The notes below the pieces were generated by a model. The model saw nothing but the letters and a program-made list of their open reading frames with translations, was not told the origin of the DNA and searched no databases. From Fontibacillus panacisegetis (GTDB lineage: Bacteria; Bacillota; Bacilli; Paenibacillales; Paenibacillaceae), in assembly GCF_900102215.1 (NCBI RefSeq), contig NZ_FNBG01000010.1:62001-126000 (forward strand): 64,000 bases of DNA, read 5' to 3'. Position numbers and translations under genes: made by a program. This document shows, piece by piece, positions 63,394 to 64,000 of this stretch (positions are counted from its first letter, which is position 1; the number at the start of each line of letters is the position of its first letter).

Positions 63394-63917
63394 CACAGCA
63401 CCCCCATTTTTTGAGGAGCACGAGGTAAAATAATATACTTGCTGCCCTGTGCATCCGTAAGAGTGACGTATACGTTGTTTTCGTCCATATCCGCACTAGC
63501 TGTTACTGAATTGTTCTTTGTTTGCAGCTTATCAAGCGTTGTTGTAATTTCGGTGTACTGTTTGTTCTCCATCGCTTGCGCAACTGGGAACAAAGCTTCT
63601 TCCCACAGATCGTTCAGTGTTTCCGGAGCATTATCCTTTACTTCTACCTTGAGCTCGCGATCTCCGATCCATTGTTTACCGTCCTTCTCCATTTGACGTA
63701 CGAGCTCACCCAAGTTGCTTCCCGTAGTCAATTCCAGCTTAGCAATTACCTGAGTCTGATTGATATCAAGCTGTACTTGATGAACACCATTATAGCTCTC
63801 AACCATTTTCTCGAACGGGCTCTCCACCGCCCACTGTCGATAGGCATACAAACCACCAAACAACAGTAACGCCGAAACCGCCACGCTCACAACAATCGGT
63901 ACTATACGCAGTTTCAC
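63393..63917 (-). CDS. single-span membrane protein, partner gene of the FtsH-like protease
   Basis: This 174-residue protein has one N-terminal span (about residues 5-26) and an external domain with no motif that I recognise (VHQVQLDINQTQVIAKLEL..., DAQGSKYIILPRAP). It starts with GTG after AGGGGG. The overlap with the protease gene suggests a shared role, such as adaptor or substrate. Apart from context nothing indicates a function. Confidence 0.65.
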   Translation of the reverse strand: MKLRIVPIVVSVAVSALLLFGGLYAYRQWAVESPFEKMVESYNGVHQVQLDINQTQVIAKLELTTGSNLGELVRQMEKDGKQWIGDRELKVEVKDNAPETLNDLWEEALFPVAQAMENKQYTEITTTLDKLQTKNNSVTASADMDENNVYVTLTDAQGSKYIILPRAPQKMGVL

Positions 63918-63952
63918 GTGTTATCCCCCTTATATAATAATATATCATTCAC

Positions 63953-63995
63953 GTATATACTAAACACAATAAATAGTATATCACAGAGTATATAC
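63953..63995. promoter_or_regulatory. repeated GTATATAC boxes at the window end
   Basis: GTATATAC occurs at 63953-63960 and 63988-63995, and a TAGTATAT box at 63974-63981 lies in inverted orientation between them. The boxes are 36-78 bases upstream of the gene at 63917 and could be operator sites. Confidence 0.3.
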
Positions 63996-64000
63996 GATTT

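Overview
The window reads as a chromosomal segment of a Paenibacillus-like member of the Bacillota. The core genes have Bacillus-type relatives: parE-parC, asnS-dnaD, proBAC behind a T-box, leuCD, purT and a sigma-W-type promoter on pspA. Several features are common in Paenibacillus: an S-layer-homology protein, amidases that combine a copper-amine-oxidase-like domain, an AMIN domain and an Amidase_3 domain, GerMN lipoproteins, and a YesM/YesN-type two-component system. I saw no rRNA, tRNA, insertion sequence, prophage or CRISPR array. Most genes lie on the minus strand.

Layout. 1-8.3 kb: the 5' end of an ABC exporter gene, an RNA methyltransferase plus pseudouridine synthase pair, a MarR regulator divergent from a large secreted metalloprotease-like protein, ilvE, a 1.1 kb gene-free stretch with repeats, and a LysR regulator. 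8.3-16 kb: parC and parE (topoisomerase IV), an ABC-2 transporter pair and an SGNH hydrolase. 15.8-18.4 kb: a PspA / DUF350 / DUF4178 / DUF4247 envelope-stress operon behind a consensus sigma-W-type promoter. 18.4-25.5 kb: a CAP-domain secreted protein, an MglB-like sugar-binding lipoprotein, a second binding lipoprotein with a YesM-type kinase and YesN-type regulator (a probable extracytoplasmic sugar-sensing unit), and a permuted NlpC/P60-like protein. 25.7-33 kb: a GNAT gene coupled to purT, a double-GTPase dynamin, a small conserved protein and nth. 33-40.3 kb: the S-layer protein and two tandem amidase-GerMN modules. 40.5-46 kb: leuCD, a membrane zinc-ribbon-like protein, signal peptidase I, a LysR regulator and an MtnU-like amidase. 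45.6-50.7 kb: a decayed methionine-salvage cluster (internally deleted mtnE, 3' stub of mtnX, intact mtnB) with a T-box-controlled proBAC operon sitting between the remnants. 51.2-54.9 kb: an apparent ECF sigma operon (sigma, anti-sigma, polytopic protein, DedA, UppP) whose sigma gene has only AUU as a plausible full-length start. 55-64 kb: secreted asparaginase, a RimK-like ligase, dnaD-asnS-ackA-3-hydroxyacyl-CoA dehydrogenase, and a short FtsH-like protease with a one-span partner.

Cell-envelope maintenance is a recurring theme: PspA operon, UppP/DedA, dynamin, amidases, SLH protein, signal peptidase and short FtsH. The most notable observations are the AUU-start ECF operon with lipid-carrier recycling genes, the sigma-W-promoted PspA operon, the eroded mtn locus around proBAC, the three-component sugar sensor, and two families of short intergenic repeats. 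All functional calls rest on motifs and family resemblance read by eye; no database search was run.
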